Origin: JACCTU01 sp963737405
Lineage (GTDB): Bacteria; Actinomycetota; Thermoleophilia; Gaiellales; Gaiellaceae
Length of the DNA stretch: 64,000 nt
NCBI GenBank assembly: GCA_963737405.1
Contig: CAVTSL010000006.1
Span: 310,001-374,000, forward strand
Direction of reading: 5' to 3'
Each line of letters opens with the position of its first letter. The first letter of the stretch is position 1. Shown in pieces: positions 35,329 to 44,105 of the stretch. Under the pieces are notes generated by a model. That model searched no databases. It worked only from the letters and a program-made list of their open reading frames with translations, and was not told the origin of the DNA. The position numbers and the translations under genes are program-made.

Positions 35329-37110
35329 ATGACCACCATCGTCTCGTCGACCCGGCGACACCGCTGGCTCGTCGCCGGGATCGCTGCGGCGCTCGTCGGC
35401 GTCGCGACCGTCGCGGCCGGCAGCTCGAGGGCCGCCGGCTATCCCGCCGCGCCGCCCACGGTGAAGCTGAAGAAGGGCGGCACGATCAACGTGCTCTCAG
35501 CCGGCGACGTCGATCACATCGACCCGGGCCAGGCGTACTACTCGTTCACGTACGAGATCACGTACGCGACGCAGCGTCCGCTGCTGGCCTTCCGGCCGAA
35601 GAGCGTGCAGCAGTACCCCGACCTCGCCGCGGCGATGCCGAAGGTCTCCGCCGACGGGCGGACCGTCACCGTGCACATCAAGAAGGGCATCCGGTTCAGC
35701 CCGCCGGTGAACCGCGCGGTCACGTCGTCCGACGTGAAGTACGCGATCGAGCGCGGCTTCGACACGAGCGTCGCGAACGGCTACGCAGCGGCGTACTTCG
35801 GCGACCTCGTCGGGGCGCCGGCCAATCCGGTGCACCGGATCACGAACATCCGCGGCATCCAGACGCCGAACGCGACGACGCTCGTCTTCAAGCTGCGTCA
35901 CCCGTCCGGCGTCTTCGTCGGCGCGCTCGGCCTTCCGATGACCGCGCCCGTGCCGGCGTCCTACGCGCGCCCGTTCGACGCGAAGACGCAGTCCGACTAC
36001 GGCCTGCACCAGGTCGCAACGGGGCCGTACATGATCAAGAACGACTCGACCGGCAACGTCAACGGCGTCGGCTACCAGCCGAACAAGCTGATCGAGCTCG
36101 TGCGCAACCCGAACTGGAGCGCGAAGACGAGCTGGCGGCCGGCATACGCCAACCAGATCGACTTCAAGGAAGGGTTCCAGGACCCGACGGTGCTGACGCG
36201 GCAGATCCTCAGCGGATCGGCCGACGCGAACGGCGACACCCCGCCGCCGCCGGCGGAGCTGCGGTCGATCATGTCGAACTCGTCGGAGAAGGGGCAGCTC
36301 TTCTTCACCCCGACGGGCGGCAGCCGCTACGTCGCGCTGAACACCCGGAAGGCGCCGTTCAACCGGTTCGACGTCCGCAAGGCGGTCGCGTACGTCCTCG
36401 ACCGCAACGCGATGCGGCTCACGCGCGGCGGCGCGATCGACGGCCGGATCGCGACGCACTTCATCGACCCGAGCTTCAAGAACCTCGGCTTCACCCAGGC
36501 GGGCGGCTTCTCGTTCAACCCGTTCCCGAGCAAGAACTTCTCGGGGAACGTCGCGATGGCGAAGTCGTGGATGCGGAAGGCCGGCTTCAGGAACGGCCTC
36601 TACACCGGGCCCGAGGTGACGATGGTCTCCGACAACACGCCGCCCGGCTCGAACACCGCTCAGGTCGTCGCGGCGGACCTCGCGAAGATCGGGATCAAGG
36701 TCAAGACGGTCTCGGTCACGCACGCGACGATGTACACGCGGTTCTGCGGCGTCCCGAAGAACGAGCCGAACATCTGCCCGAACGTCGGCTGGCTGCCGGA
36801 CTTCCACGAGCCGCAGACCGTGCTCGACGTGACGTTCAACGGCAAGAACATCACGTCGGTCAACAACTCGAACTGGCCGCTCCTGAACGTTCGGAGCATC
36901 AACAACGAGATGAACCGCGCAGAGCGGATCGTCAACCCGTCGGCGCGCTACGAGCTCTGGGGCAAGATCGACCAGCAGGTGACGCGCACCGCCGCGGCGA
37001 TCCCGTGGCTGTGGGAGCAGTACCCGTCGCTCTTCTCGAAGCGCGTCACGCCCGCTCCCGAGCTCTGGAACGGCGGCGGGCCCGACGTGACGTTCATGGC
37101 GGTCAAGTAG
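35329..37110 (+). CDS. Peptide/nickel-type ABC transporter substrate-binding protein (family 5)
   Basis: 593 residues. Signal peptide (HRWLVAGIAAALVGVATVAAG) without lipobox cysteine, then the SBP_bac_5 fold: GGTINVLSAGDVDHIDPGQA, AITYATQRPLLAF-like opening, VHIKKGIRFSPPVNRAVTSS, YVALNTRKAPFNRFDVRKAV and VGWLPDFHEP. Binds oligopeptides or similar ligands outside the membrane. Excellent ribosome site AAAGGAGG five bases before ATG 35329. Ligand not predictable. Confidence 0.93.
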   Translation: MTTIVSSTRRHRWLVAGIAAALVGVATVAAGSSRAAGYPAAPPTVKLKKGGTINVLSAGDVDHIDPGQAYYSFTYEITYATQRPLLAFRPKSVQQYPDLAAAMPKVSADGRTVTVHIKKGIRFSPPVNRAVTSSDVKYAIERGFDTSVANGYAAAYFGDLVGAPANPVHRITNIRGIQTPNATTLVFKLRHPSGVFVGALGLPMTAPVPASYARPFDAKTQSDYGLHQVATGPYMIKNDSTGNVNGVGYQPNKLIELVRNPNWSAKTSWRPAYANQIDFKEGFQDPTVLTRQILSGSADANGDTPPPPAELRSIMSNSSEKGQLFFTPTGGSRYVALNTRKAPFNRFDVRKAVAYVLDRNAMRLTRGGAIDGRIATHFIDPSFKNLGFTQAGGFSFNPFPSKNFSGNVAMAKSWMRKAGFRNGLYTGPEVTMVSDNTPPGSNTAQVVAADLAKIGIKVKTVSVTHATMYTRFCGVPKNEPNICPNVGWLPDFHEPQTVLDVTFNGKNITSVNNSNWPLLNVRSINNEMNRAERIVNPSARYELWGKIDQQVTRTAAAIPWLWEQYPSLFSKRVTPAPELWNGGGPDVTFMAVK

Positions 37111-37201
37111 CCGGTGGCCGTCGCGGCCGGACCGGCAACGACGCTGGAGCTCCCCGGACCGGGACGATCCGGGGCGCTCCGGCGCACCCTCGTCCTCCTC
37201 G

Positions 37202-38161
37202 ATGACGCGCTACGTCGTCCGGCGGCTGCTCTGGGCCGTCCTGATGCTCGTCGCCGTCAGCGCCCTGACGTTCCTCATCTTCTACACCTTCCCGTCCGCG
37301 GATCCGGCCGCGCTGCGGGCGGGAAGGCAAGCGACGCCGCAGCTGATCGCGCAGATCAGGCACAACCTCGGGCTCGACCGGCCCGTGTACGACCAGTTCC
37401 TCTCGTACATGAGGAACCTCGTCTTCCACGGCGACCTCGGCTACTCGTACCAGAACAACGTCTCGGTGCGGTCGGAGATCCTCACGCGGCTGCCCGCGAC
37501 GCTCTCGCTCACCGTCGGCGCGGTCGTGATCTGGCTCGCGATCGGGATCCCGGTCGGCGTGATCTCCGCGGTGCGGCCGCGCTCGAAGCTCGACCGCGCC
37601 GTGATGGGAGCGTCGCTCGTCGGCATCTCCGCGCCCGTCTACTTCCTCGGGCTGATCGCACTCTTCCTCTTCGCGTCCGACATCGGACGCGTCCACCTCT
37701 TCGGCGGCGCCGGAAGCTACGTGCCGCTCACGACGGACCCGCGCGGGTGGTTCAGCTCGCTGATCCTGCCGTGGTTCGTGCTCGCGGCCGCGTTCGCAGC
37801 GTTCTACGCGCGGATGGTGCGCGGGAACCTGATCGAGGTTCTGGGCGAGGACTACATCCGCACCGCGCGGGCCAAGGGGCTCTCCGAGCGGCGCGTCATC
37901 TTCCGGCACGGCCTGCGCGCGGCGCTCACGCCCGTCGTCACGCTCGCCGGCCTCGACATCGGGATCCTCCTCGGCGGCGCGGTGCTCACGGAGACGGTCT
38001 TCAACATCCCGGGCGTCGGGCGATTCGCCTACGACGCGATCATCAACTCGGACCTGCCCGCGATCCAGGGCACGGTGCTCTTCGGCGCCGTCTTCATCAT
38101 CGTCGCGAACCTGATCGTCGACATCCTGTACGCGTTCCTCGACCCACGCGTGCGGTACTGA
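37202..38161 (+). CDS. Peptide/nickel-type ABC transporter permease, DppB/OppB family
   Basis: 319 residues. MTRYVVRRLLWAVLMLVAVS is the typical first helix of this subunit, followed by LGLDRPVYDQFLSYMRNLVF, GDLGYSYQNNVSV and the EAA-loop segment RTARAKGLSERRVIFRHGLR. It forms the channel with the DppC-type protein. The 91-base gap before it contains a GC-rich hairpin but no obvious gene. Confidence 0.93.
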   Translation: MTRYVVRRLLWAVLMLVAVSALTFLIFYTFPSADPAALRAGRQATPQLIAQIRHNLGLDRPVYDQFLSYMRNLVFHGDLGYSYQNNVSVRSEILTRLPATLSLTVGAVVIWLAIGIPVGVISAVRPRSKLDRAVMGASLVGISAPVYFLGLIALFLFASDIGRVHLFGGAGSYVPLTTDPRGWFSSLILPWFVLAAAFAAFYARMVRGNLIEVLGEDYIRTARAKGLSERRVIFRHGLRAALTPVVTLAGLDIGILLGGAVLTETVFNIPGVGRFAYDAIINSDLPAIQGTVLFGAVFIIVANLIVDILYAFLDPRVRY

Positions 38162-38162
38162 C

Positions 38163-39183
38163 GTGACGCCGGTGCTCGAGGTGCGCGACCTGCGCGTGTC
38201 GTTCCGGACGCGCGACGGAGTCGTCCAGGCCGTCGACGGCGTGTCACTCGAGCTCGAGCGAGGACGCACGCTCGGGATCGTCGGCGAGTCCGGCTCGGGC
38301 AAGAGCGTGACCGGGCTGACGGTGATGGGTCTGACCCGCCTTCCGAACGCGACGATCGCCGGCGAGGCTCTGCTCGACGGCGAGGATCTGCTGCGTCTGT
38401 CGGACGACCGGCTCCGCGACGTGCGTGGAAAGCGCGTCGCGATGATCTTCCAGGACCCGCTCTCGTCGCTCCATCCGCTCTACCGGATCGGGTGGCAGAT
38501 CGAGGAGGCGATCACGGCGCACGAGCACGTCTCGCCCAAGGCGGCTCGCGCTCGGCGCGATCGAGGCCCTCCGCTCCGTCGAGATCCCGAGCCCCGCCGA
38601 GTTCGTCGACCGCTACCCGCACGAGCTCTCCGGCGGGATGCGCCAGCGCGCGATGATCGCGATGGCGCTCGTCCTCGGCCCCGACGTGCTGATCGCCGAC
38701 GAGCCGACGACCGCGCTCGACGTCACGGTGCAGGCGCAGATCCTCGAGCTGATCGCGTCGCTGCAGCGCGAGTTCGACACCGCCGTCCTGCTGATCACCC
38801 ACGACCTCGGCGTGATCGCCGAGGTCGCCGACGAGGTCGCCGTGATGTACGCGGGGAGAGTCGTCGAGCAGGGCCCGCTCGAGAGCCTGCTCGACGCGCC
38901 CGAGCACCCGTACACGTGGGGCCTGCTCCGCTCGATCCCGAGGCTCGACGTGCCGCGAGCAGCCCGGCTTCGCCCGATCGACGGGATGCCGCCGAGCCTC
39001 ATCCACCCGCCGTCTGGCTGCCGGTTCCACCCGCGCTGCCCGTACGCCATGCCCATGTGCCGGACGATGGACCCCGAGCTGCTCGAGTCCGGCCCGGATC
39101 ACCGCGTCGCGTGCCACCTGCCGGTCACGGAGAAGCGCCGCATCTGGCGCGGACTGCAGCTCGAGGAGGCGGCCGCGTCGTGA
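38163..39183 (+). CDS. Peptide ABC transporter ATP-binding protein, DppD/OppD family (frameshifted)
   Basis: About 339 residues when repaired. Walker A GIVGESGSGKSVTGLTVMGL, Q-loop MIFQDPLSSLHPL, signature LSGGMRQRAMIAMAL, Walker B VLIADEPTTALDVTVQ, H-loop LITHDLGVIAEVADEV, and the C-terminal cysteine cluster (GCRFHPRCPYAMPMC) typical of the OppD/F group. An extra G at about 38544 breaks the frame; without it the protein reads PKAALALGAIEALRSVEIPS. GTG 38163 begins one base after the permease stop. Confidence 0.88.
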
Positions 39184-40247
39184 CACCGCTTCTCGAAGCA
39201 CGCGACCTCGTGAAGCACTTTCCGGTCACCTCGGGCGTTCTGCTCAGCCGCGAGCAGGGCCGCGTGCACGCCGTCGACGGCGTGTCGCTCCGGGTCGAGC
39301 GCGGCGAGACGCTCGGGCTCGTCGGCGAAACCGGTTGCGGGAAGTCGACGACCGCACGGCTCCTCACCCGGCTGCTCGAGCCGACGAGCGGCGAGATCCT
39401 CTACGACGGAACCGACATCACGCACTGGTCGCAACGGCGCCTCCGACCGCTGCGCCGCGACATGCAGATGATCTTCCAGGACCCGTACTCCTCGCTGAAC
39501 CCGCGCAGGCCGGTCGGGACGATCATCGGCGAGCCTCTCCGCATCCACGGCATCGGCACGAAGCACGACCGCAAGCTGCGGGTGCGCGAGGTGATGGCGC
39601 GCGTCGGGCTCAACCCCGAGCACTACAACCGCTACGTGCACGAGTTCTCGGGCGGCCAGCGCCAGCGGATCGGCATCGCGCGGGCGATCGTCACGAGCCC
39701 GCAGCTGATCGTCGCCGACGAGCCCGTGTCGGCACTCGACGTCTCGATCCAGGCCCAGGTCCTCAACCTGCTCCAGGACCTCCGCGACGAGCTCGGACTG
39801 ACGCTCGTCTTCATCTCGCACGACCTCTCCGTCGTGCGGCATCTCTGCGATCGCGTTGCCGTGATGTACCTCGGGAAGATCGTCGAGCTCGCGGGTCCCG
39901 ACGAGCTGTACGAGCACCCGCGGCACCCCTACACCGGCGCGCTCCTCTCGGCGGTACCGGTCCCGCGCGTCGGTGCGCGTCGCGCGCGGCGCCGCGTCGT
40001 CCTCCGGGGCGACGTACCGAGCCCGATCGCGCCGCCGAGCGCGTGTCGCTTCCACACCCGTTGTCCGAAGGCCGCGCCCGTGTGCTCGGAGATCGAGCCG
40101 CCGCTCGAGGCCAAGGGCACCTCGACGCACCTCGCCGCGTGCCACTTCCCGCTCACGCTCGCGGAGACCGAGGCGCTGCGAGCGCCCGGCGATCCGACGC
40201 TCGTCGAGCTCAGCCCGCGCCGTTCCCGTTCGCGCCGAGCTGGTTGA
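39180..40247 (+). CDS. Peptide ABC transporter ATP-binding protein, DppF/OppF family
   Basis: 355 residues, intact. Walker A GLVGETGCGKSTTARLLTRL, Q-loop MIFQDPYSSLNPRRPV, signature FSGGQRQRIGIARAI, Walker B LIVADEPVSALDVSIQ, H-loop FISHDLSVVRHLCDRV, and the C-terminal CRFHTRCPKAAPVC cluster. Pairs with the DppD-type ATPase; GTG 39180 overlaps its stop (GTGA). Completes a five-gene importer. Its last 38 bases overlap the convergent small gene at 40210. Confidence 0.94.
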   Translation: MTPLLEARDLVKHFPVTSGVLLSREQGRVHAVDGVSLRVERGETLGLVGETGCGKSTTARLLTRLLEPTSGEILYDGTDITHWSQRRLRPLRRDMQMIFQDPYSSLNPRRPVGTIIGEPLRIHGIGTKHDRKLRVREVMARVGLNPEHYNRYVHEFSGGQRQRIGIARAIVTSPQLIVADEPVSALDVSIQAQVLNLLQDLRDELGLTLVFISHDLSVVRHLCDRVAVMYLGKIVELAGPDELYEHPRHPYTGALLSAVPVPRVGARRARRRVVLRGDVPSPIAPPSACRFHTRCPKAAPVCSEIEPPLEAKGTSTHLAACHFPLTLAETEALRAPGDPTLVELSPRRSRSRRAG

Positions 40248-40458
40248 GCAGCCGCTCGACCTGGAAGCGCGCGTTCAGCGCCTCCTCGATCCCCTCGAAC
40301 TCGAGCAGCGCGGCCTTCATCAGCTCGATCTGCTGGAGGCCGGTGAGCGGCCTCCCGGCCTCCTCGCAGAGCGCGACCCCCGAGACGTACGCGCGTGCCA
40401 TGCGCTCGGCGGCGAAGAGCTTCGCGTTGTCGACCCAGTGCGTCTTCCCCGGCTGCAT
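40210..40458 (-). CDS. Small helical hypothetical protein
   Basis: 82 residues, MQPGKTHWVDNAKLFAAERM at the start, then helices (SGVALCEEAGRPLTGLQQIE, KAALLEFEGIEEALNARFQV) and a Gly/Asn-rich tail. Composition is balanced, unlike antisense frames, so I consider it real. No family recognised. Overlaps the end of the DppF-type gene tail to tail. Confidence 0.65.
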   Translation of the reverse strand: MQPGKTHWVDNAKLFAAERMARAYVSGVALCEEAGRPLTGLQQIELMKAALLEFEGIEEALNARFQVERLLNQLGANGNGAG

Positions 40459-40530
40459 CGCGGGGAAGGATCGCTGCCGGCCGGCGCCGCCGCCATCCGT
40501 CGAATGGACGATCGTTCGGTCGAGCCGCTC

Positions 40531-40971
40531 TCAGGCGGTGAACCCGTTCGTCCGGTGCGAGCCGTCGCAGAACGGCTTGTTCTGCGAGCCCCCGCAGCGG
40601 CAGAGCGCGACGCGGGTGTCCTCGCGGATCACCTCGCCGTCCGGCGACTCGATCCGGATCCGCCCGCGCAGGAAGAGCGGCCCGTTCGGCCGCGGGACGA
40701 CCAGCAGCTCGTCGGGCGGCTCCTCCTGCGGGCCGCCGTCGAGCCGCCGGTAGTGGAGCGCGCCGGTCGGGCAGCTGCGGACGGCCTCGGCGACCCGGTC
40801 CGCGTCGGCTCCCTCGAGCCGCACCCACGGGCGCGCGTCCGGGACGAAGACCTCGGGCTGGGCCGCGATGCAGCGGCGCATGTGGATGCAGAGCTTCGGC
40901 TCCCACTCGACCGCGATCTCGTCGTTCGCGTACTCGCGTTCGACGCCCTTCCGGCTGCGAGCCTCCGTCAT
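40531..40971 (-). CDS. CDGSH iron-sulfur protein with mono-cluster (YjdI-like) N-terminal domain
   Basis: 146 residues. The N-terminal part CIHMRRCIAAQPEVF plus VAEAVRSCPTGAL is the Fer4_19/YjdI-type cysteine pattern; the C-terminus VALCRCGGSQNKPFCDGSHR is the CDGSH 2Fe-2S motif (C-x-C ... C-x3-H). Likely an iron-sulfur electron-transfer or cluster-carrier protein in the cytoplasm. Followed with a four-base overlap on the upstream side by a GNAT protein, matching the yjdI-yjdJ pairing known in enterobacteria. Confidence 0.9.
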   Translation of the reverse strand: MTEARSRKGVEREYANDEIAVEWEPKLCIHMRRCIAAQPEVFVPDARPWVRLEGADADRVAEAVRSCPTGALHYRRLDGGPQEEPPDELLVVPRPNGPLFLRGRIRIESPDGEVIREDTRVALCRCGGSQNKPFCDGSHRTNGFTA

Positions 40972-41258
40972 CGCGCCCTCGCCGCGACGAGGTCGGCCTG
41001 CTCCGGGTGGTCGTCGAGGTAGGCGCGGACGAACGGGCAGAGCGGCACGAGCTCGACGCCGCGCGCGCGGATGTCCGCGAGCGCCGACTCGATCAGCCGC
41101 GTGCCGACGCCCTTGCCCTCGTGGAGCGGATCGACCTCCGTGTGGATGAGCACACGGGCGTTCGCGCGATCGCGGTACTGGACGAACCCGAGCAGCGATC
41201 CGTCGGCCACGAGCTCGTAGCGCTGCCTCGCCGCGTTGTCGGTGACCGACCCCGGCAT
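40968..41258 (-). CDS. GNAT-family small acetyltransferase (YjdJ-like)
   Basis: 96 residues, the minimal GNAT fold of the YjdJ type: YELVADGSLLGFVQYRDR, LIHTEVDPLHEGKGVGTRLI (acetyl-CoA loop) and the characteristic C-terminal LVPLCPFVRAYLDDHPE. ATG 41258 is preceded by TATCGT at exactly seven bases on the minus strand, with GGAGG directly abutting the ATG; leaderless initiation is likely. Co-transcribed with the CDGSH protein. Confidence 0.9.
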   Translation of the reverse strand: MPGSVTDNAARQRYELVADGSLLGFVQYRDRANARVLIHTEVDPLHEGKGVGTRLIESALADIRARGVELVPLCPFVRAYLDDHPEQADLVAARAR

Positions 41259-41287
41259 CCTCCGAACGATACGGGTCGGAGGCCGGT

Positions 41288-43501
41288 CTACAGACCGACG
41301 AGATCGTCCGGCCGCACGGGCACGCGCGTCAGCTCCCTGCCCGTCGCGTCCCGCAGCGCAGAGACGATCGCCGCCGTGGAGACGACCGTGGGCGGCTCGC
41401 CGACGCCCTTGACGCCGAAGGGCGCGCTCGGCTCGGGCACCTCGACGAGCACCGATTCGACCGGCGGCATGTCGAGCGTGGTCGGGATGAGGTAGTCGGT
41501 GAAGCTCGCATTCGTGATCAGGCCGTCGCGGGTCTGGATCTCCTCCATCAGCGCGAGCCCGAGGCCCTGCGCGGTCCCGCCCTCGATCTGGCCCTCGACC
41601 GCGAGCGGGTTGATCGCCGCGCCGATGTCCTGCGCCGTCCCGATCCAGACGACCCGCGTCAGGCCGAGCTCGACGTCGACCTCGAGGACGACGCGCATCG
41701 CCGCACATGCGAACGCGACGTGCGACCGCTCGCCCGTCGTCTGACCCGTCTCGGGGTCGAGCGGGCTCGTGCGTGGGTGGCGGTAGATCCGCTCGACGTC
41801 GACCTCTCCCCCGGTCACCTCGCGCTCCTCGCGGGCCGCGCGGCACGCGAGCTGCACGGCACCTGCGGCCATCCACGTCATGCGCGACGCCGAGGCGGAG
41901 CCGGCGGAGTCGACCGACGCGGTCTCGTGCGGCGCGAGCACGACGTCGTCCGTGCCGAGCTCGGTGCGGGCGACCTGGACGATGACGTTCGACACGCCCT
42001 GGCCGACCTCGGCCGCTGCGCAGTGCACCTCCGCGCTGCCGTCCTCGTGCAGGCGGACGCGCGCCGCACAGTAGTCGTCGAAGCCCTCCGAGTAGCAGAT
42101 GTTCTTGAAGCCGACCGCGAAGCCGACGCCGCGGCGGACGCCTTCGCCGCGCGTCGTGTTGCCGGCGCCGCCGGGGAGGCGGATCGCCTCGCGCGGGAGC
42201 GGTTCGAGCTCCGGGACCGGCAGCTCGGCCGCGCGCCGGATCACCTCGGCGACCGGGAGCGAGCCGTCGATCCGCTGGCCGGTCGGCAGGACGTCGCCCG
42301 GCGCGAGCGCGTTCCGCAGGCGCAGCTCCACCGGGTCGAGCTCGAGCGCCACGGCGAGCTTGTCCATCTGGGCCTCTGCGGCGAAGCACGTCTGCACCGC
42401 GCCGAACCCTCGCATTGCGCCGCACGGTGGGTTGTTCGAGTAGACGCACGTCGACTCGATGAGCGCGTTCGGCACCGCGTAGGGCCCGCACGCGAAGGCC
42501 GCGGCGTTCGACGTCACGGCAGTCGAGCTCGACGCGTACGCGCCGCCGTCGAGCAGGATCCGCGTCCGCACCGAGACGAGCCGCCCGTCGCGGGTCGCGC
42601 GATGCTCGGCCCAGATCTTCGCCGGGTGGCGGTGCACGTGTCCGACGAACGACTCCTCGCGGCTGTAGACCATCTTCACGGGGCGGTCGGTATGCAGCGC
42701 GAGCAGCGCGCTGTGGACCTGCATCGAGAGGTCCTCCCGCCCGCCGAACGCGCCGCCGACGCCGGCGAGATGGATGCGCACGCGCTCCGGCGGCAGGTCG
42801 AGGCACGGCGCGACCTGGTCGCGGTCGACGTGCAGCCACTGCGTCGCGACGTAGATGTCGATCCCGCCCTCGCCGTCCGGCACCGCGAGCCCCGACTCGG
42901 GGCCGAGGAACGCCTGGTCCTGGATCCCGAGCTCGTACACACCTGAGACCGAGACGTCGCCCTCCGCGTCGGGGTCGCCGTGGCGGATCACGAGGCGCCG
43001 CACGACGTTCGGGCGGTCGTCGTCGAGGTAGCCGTGCCCGTGCGTCCACGCCCGATCGTGGATCGGCTCCTGCTCCGTCGCGCGCTCGAGGTCGACGACC
43101 GGCTCGAGCTCCTCGTAGACCACGCGGATCCGCTCGGCCGCACGCCTCGCCTGCTCGGGATGCTCGGCTGCGACGAGGGCGACCGGCTCGCCGAAGTAGC
43201 GCACACGATCGAACGCCAGCACCGGCTGGTCGGGGAACTCCAGGCCGTAGCGCTTCTGCCCGGGGACGTCGTCGTGCGTGAGCACCGCGTGCACGCCCGG
43301 CGAGGTGAGCGCCTCGCCGATGTCGATCTCGACGATGCGCGCGTGCGCGTGCGGGCTGCGGAGCGTGTGACCCCAGAGCATCCCCGCGGCGAACAGGTCG
43401 CTCGAGTAGGCGAACTCGCCGGTCGTCTTCGGGATCCCGTCGACGCGCTTGACGCTCTCGCCGACGCGTCCGAGCTCGAGCCGCCGCGCGGGTCTGCTCA
43501 T
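41288..43501 (-). CDS. Xanthine-dehydrogenase-type molybdopterin subunit
   Basis: 737 residues, complete. Aldehyde-oxidase/xanthine-dehydrogenase large subunit: KRVDGIPKTTGEFAYSSDLF, VGGAFGGREDLSMQ, CGAMRGFGAVQTCFAAEAQ, and the catalytic glutamate near the C-terminus in FGVKGVGEPPTV. With the 2Fe-2S and FAD subunits just upstream it hydroxylates hypoxanthine and xanthine to urate; the surrounding purine genes support this over a CO-dehydrogenase-like role, whose large subunits carry the AYRCSFR loop, not seen here. No XdhC-type maturation gene is in the window. Confidence 0.92.
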   Translation of the reverse strand: MSRPARRLELGRVGESVKRVDGIPKTTGEFAYSSDLFAAGMLWGHTLRSPHAHARIVEIDIGEALTSPGVHAVLTHDDVPGQKRYGLEFPDQPVLAFDRVRYFGEPVALVAAEHPEQARRAAERIRVVYEELEPVVDLERATEQEPIHDRAWTHGHGYLDDDRPNVVRRLVIRHGDPDAEGDVSVSGVYELGIQDQAFLGPESGLAVPDGEGGIDIYVATQWLHVDRDQVAPCLDLPPERVRIHLAGVGGAFGGREDLSMQVHSALLALHTDRPVKMVYSREESFVGHVHRHPAKIWAEHRATRDGRLVSVRTRILLDGGAYASSSTAVTSNAAAFACGPYAVPNALIESTCVYSNNPPCGAMRGFGAVQTCFAAEAQMDKLAVALELDPVELRLRNALAPGDVLPTGQRIDGSLPVAEVIRRAAELPVPELEPLPREAIRLPGGAGNTTRGEGVRRGVGFAVGFKNICYSEGFDDYCAARVRLHEDGSAEVHCAAAEVGQGVSNVIVQVARTELGTDDVVLAPHETASVDSAGSASASRMTWMAAGAVQLACRAAREEREVTGGEVDVERIYRHPRTSPLDPETGQTTGERSHVAFACAAMRVVLEVDVELGLTRVVWIGTAQDIGAAINPLAVEGQIEGGTAQGLGLALMEEIQTRDGLITNASFTDYLIPTTLDMPPVESVLVEVPEPSAPFGVKGVGEPPTVVSTAAIVSALRDATGRELTRVPVRPDDLVGL

Positions 43502-43531
43502 GCGAGCACCGTGCTTCCCGAGGGCGGTGGA

Positions 43532-43640
43532 CTCCCCACCCCAAGGGGTGGGGAGAGGTGTTCCACCCGCCACCCGGCGTCGACGCTAGCGGCCCAGGAC
43601 GCACAGGGGTGTGACCGCTCCGTGCCGATTCCGTGCCGAT
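43532..43640. repeat. Hairpin and short tandem repeat between two xanthine dehydrogenase subunit genes
   Basis: CTCCCCACCCC-aa-GGGGTGGGGAG (43532-43555) is a perfect 11-bp stem, and TCCGTGCCGAT occurs twice in tandem at 43619-43640. Both lie in the unusually long 145-base gap between the 2Fe-2S and molybdopterin subunit genes, which otherwise would be expected to abut. They may tune the expression of the large subunit (attenuation or RNA processing). Function is inference. Confidence 0.45.
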
Positions 43641-43646
43641 GCATCC

Positions 43647-44105
43647 TCAACCCGCCTCGGCCGCCAGTCGAACGGCGTCGAAGATCTTCGCGTAGCCCGT
43701 GCAGCGGCAGAGGTTGCCGGAGAGCGCCTCGCGAATCTCGTGCTCGTCCGGGTCCGGGTTGTGCGCCAGGAGGTCGGCCGTCGCGACCACGAGGCCCGGT
43801 GTGCAGAACCCGCACTGCACCGCGCCTGCCTCGACGAACGCCTCCTGGACGCGGTGGAGCTCGCCGTCCTCGGCCAGGCCTTCGACCGTCACGACCTCGT
43901 GCCCCTCGGCCTGCGCGGCGAGCACGAGGCATGCGCAGACGAGCGTCCCGTCGAGCAGCACCGAGCACGAGCCGCACTCGCCCTGCTCGCACGCGTTCTT
44001 CGACCCGGGCAGGCCGAGCCGCTCTCGCAGCGCGAAGAGCAGGCTCTCGCCCTCCCAGACGTCCGCCTCGCGGGGCTCGCCGTTGACGGTCAGCTCGATC
44101 TTCAC
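43647..44105 (-). CDS. Xanthine-dehydrogenase-type 2Fe-2S subunit
   Basis: 152 residues. Two 2Fe-2S domains: the plant-ferredoxin-like cluster CEQGECGSCSVLLDG with a distal cysteine in TLVCACLVLA, and the helical cluster AVQCGFCTPG with NLCRCTGYAKI. Passes electrons from the molybdenum centre to FAD. GTG 44105 overlaps the FAD-subunit stop (GTGA); GTG 44114 is an alternative start. Confidence 0.94.
   Translation of the reverse strand: MKIELTVNGEPREADVWEGESLLFALRERLGLPGSKNACEQGECGSCSVLLDGTLVCACLVLAAQAEGHEVVTVEGLAEDGELHRVQEAFVEAGAVQCGFCTPGLVVATADLLAHNPDPDEHEIREALSGNLCRCTGYAKIFDAVRLAAEAG

Noticed and set aside
41256..41265. Fourth CATCCTCCGA site
   Set aside because: It is simply the start codon plus GGAGG of the GNAT gene on the minus strand and lacks the GATC part.
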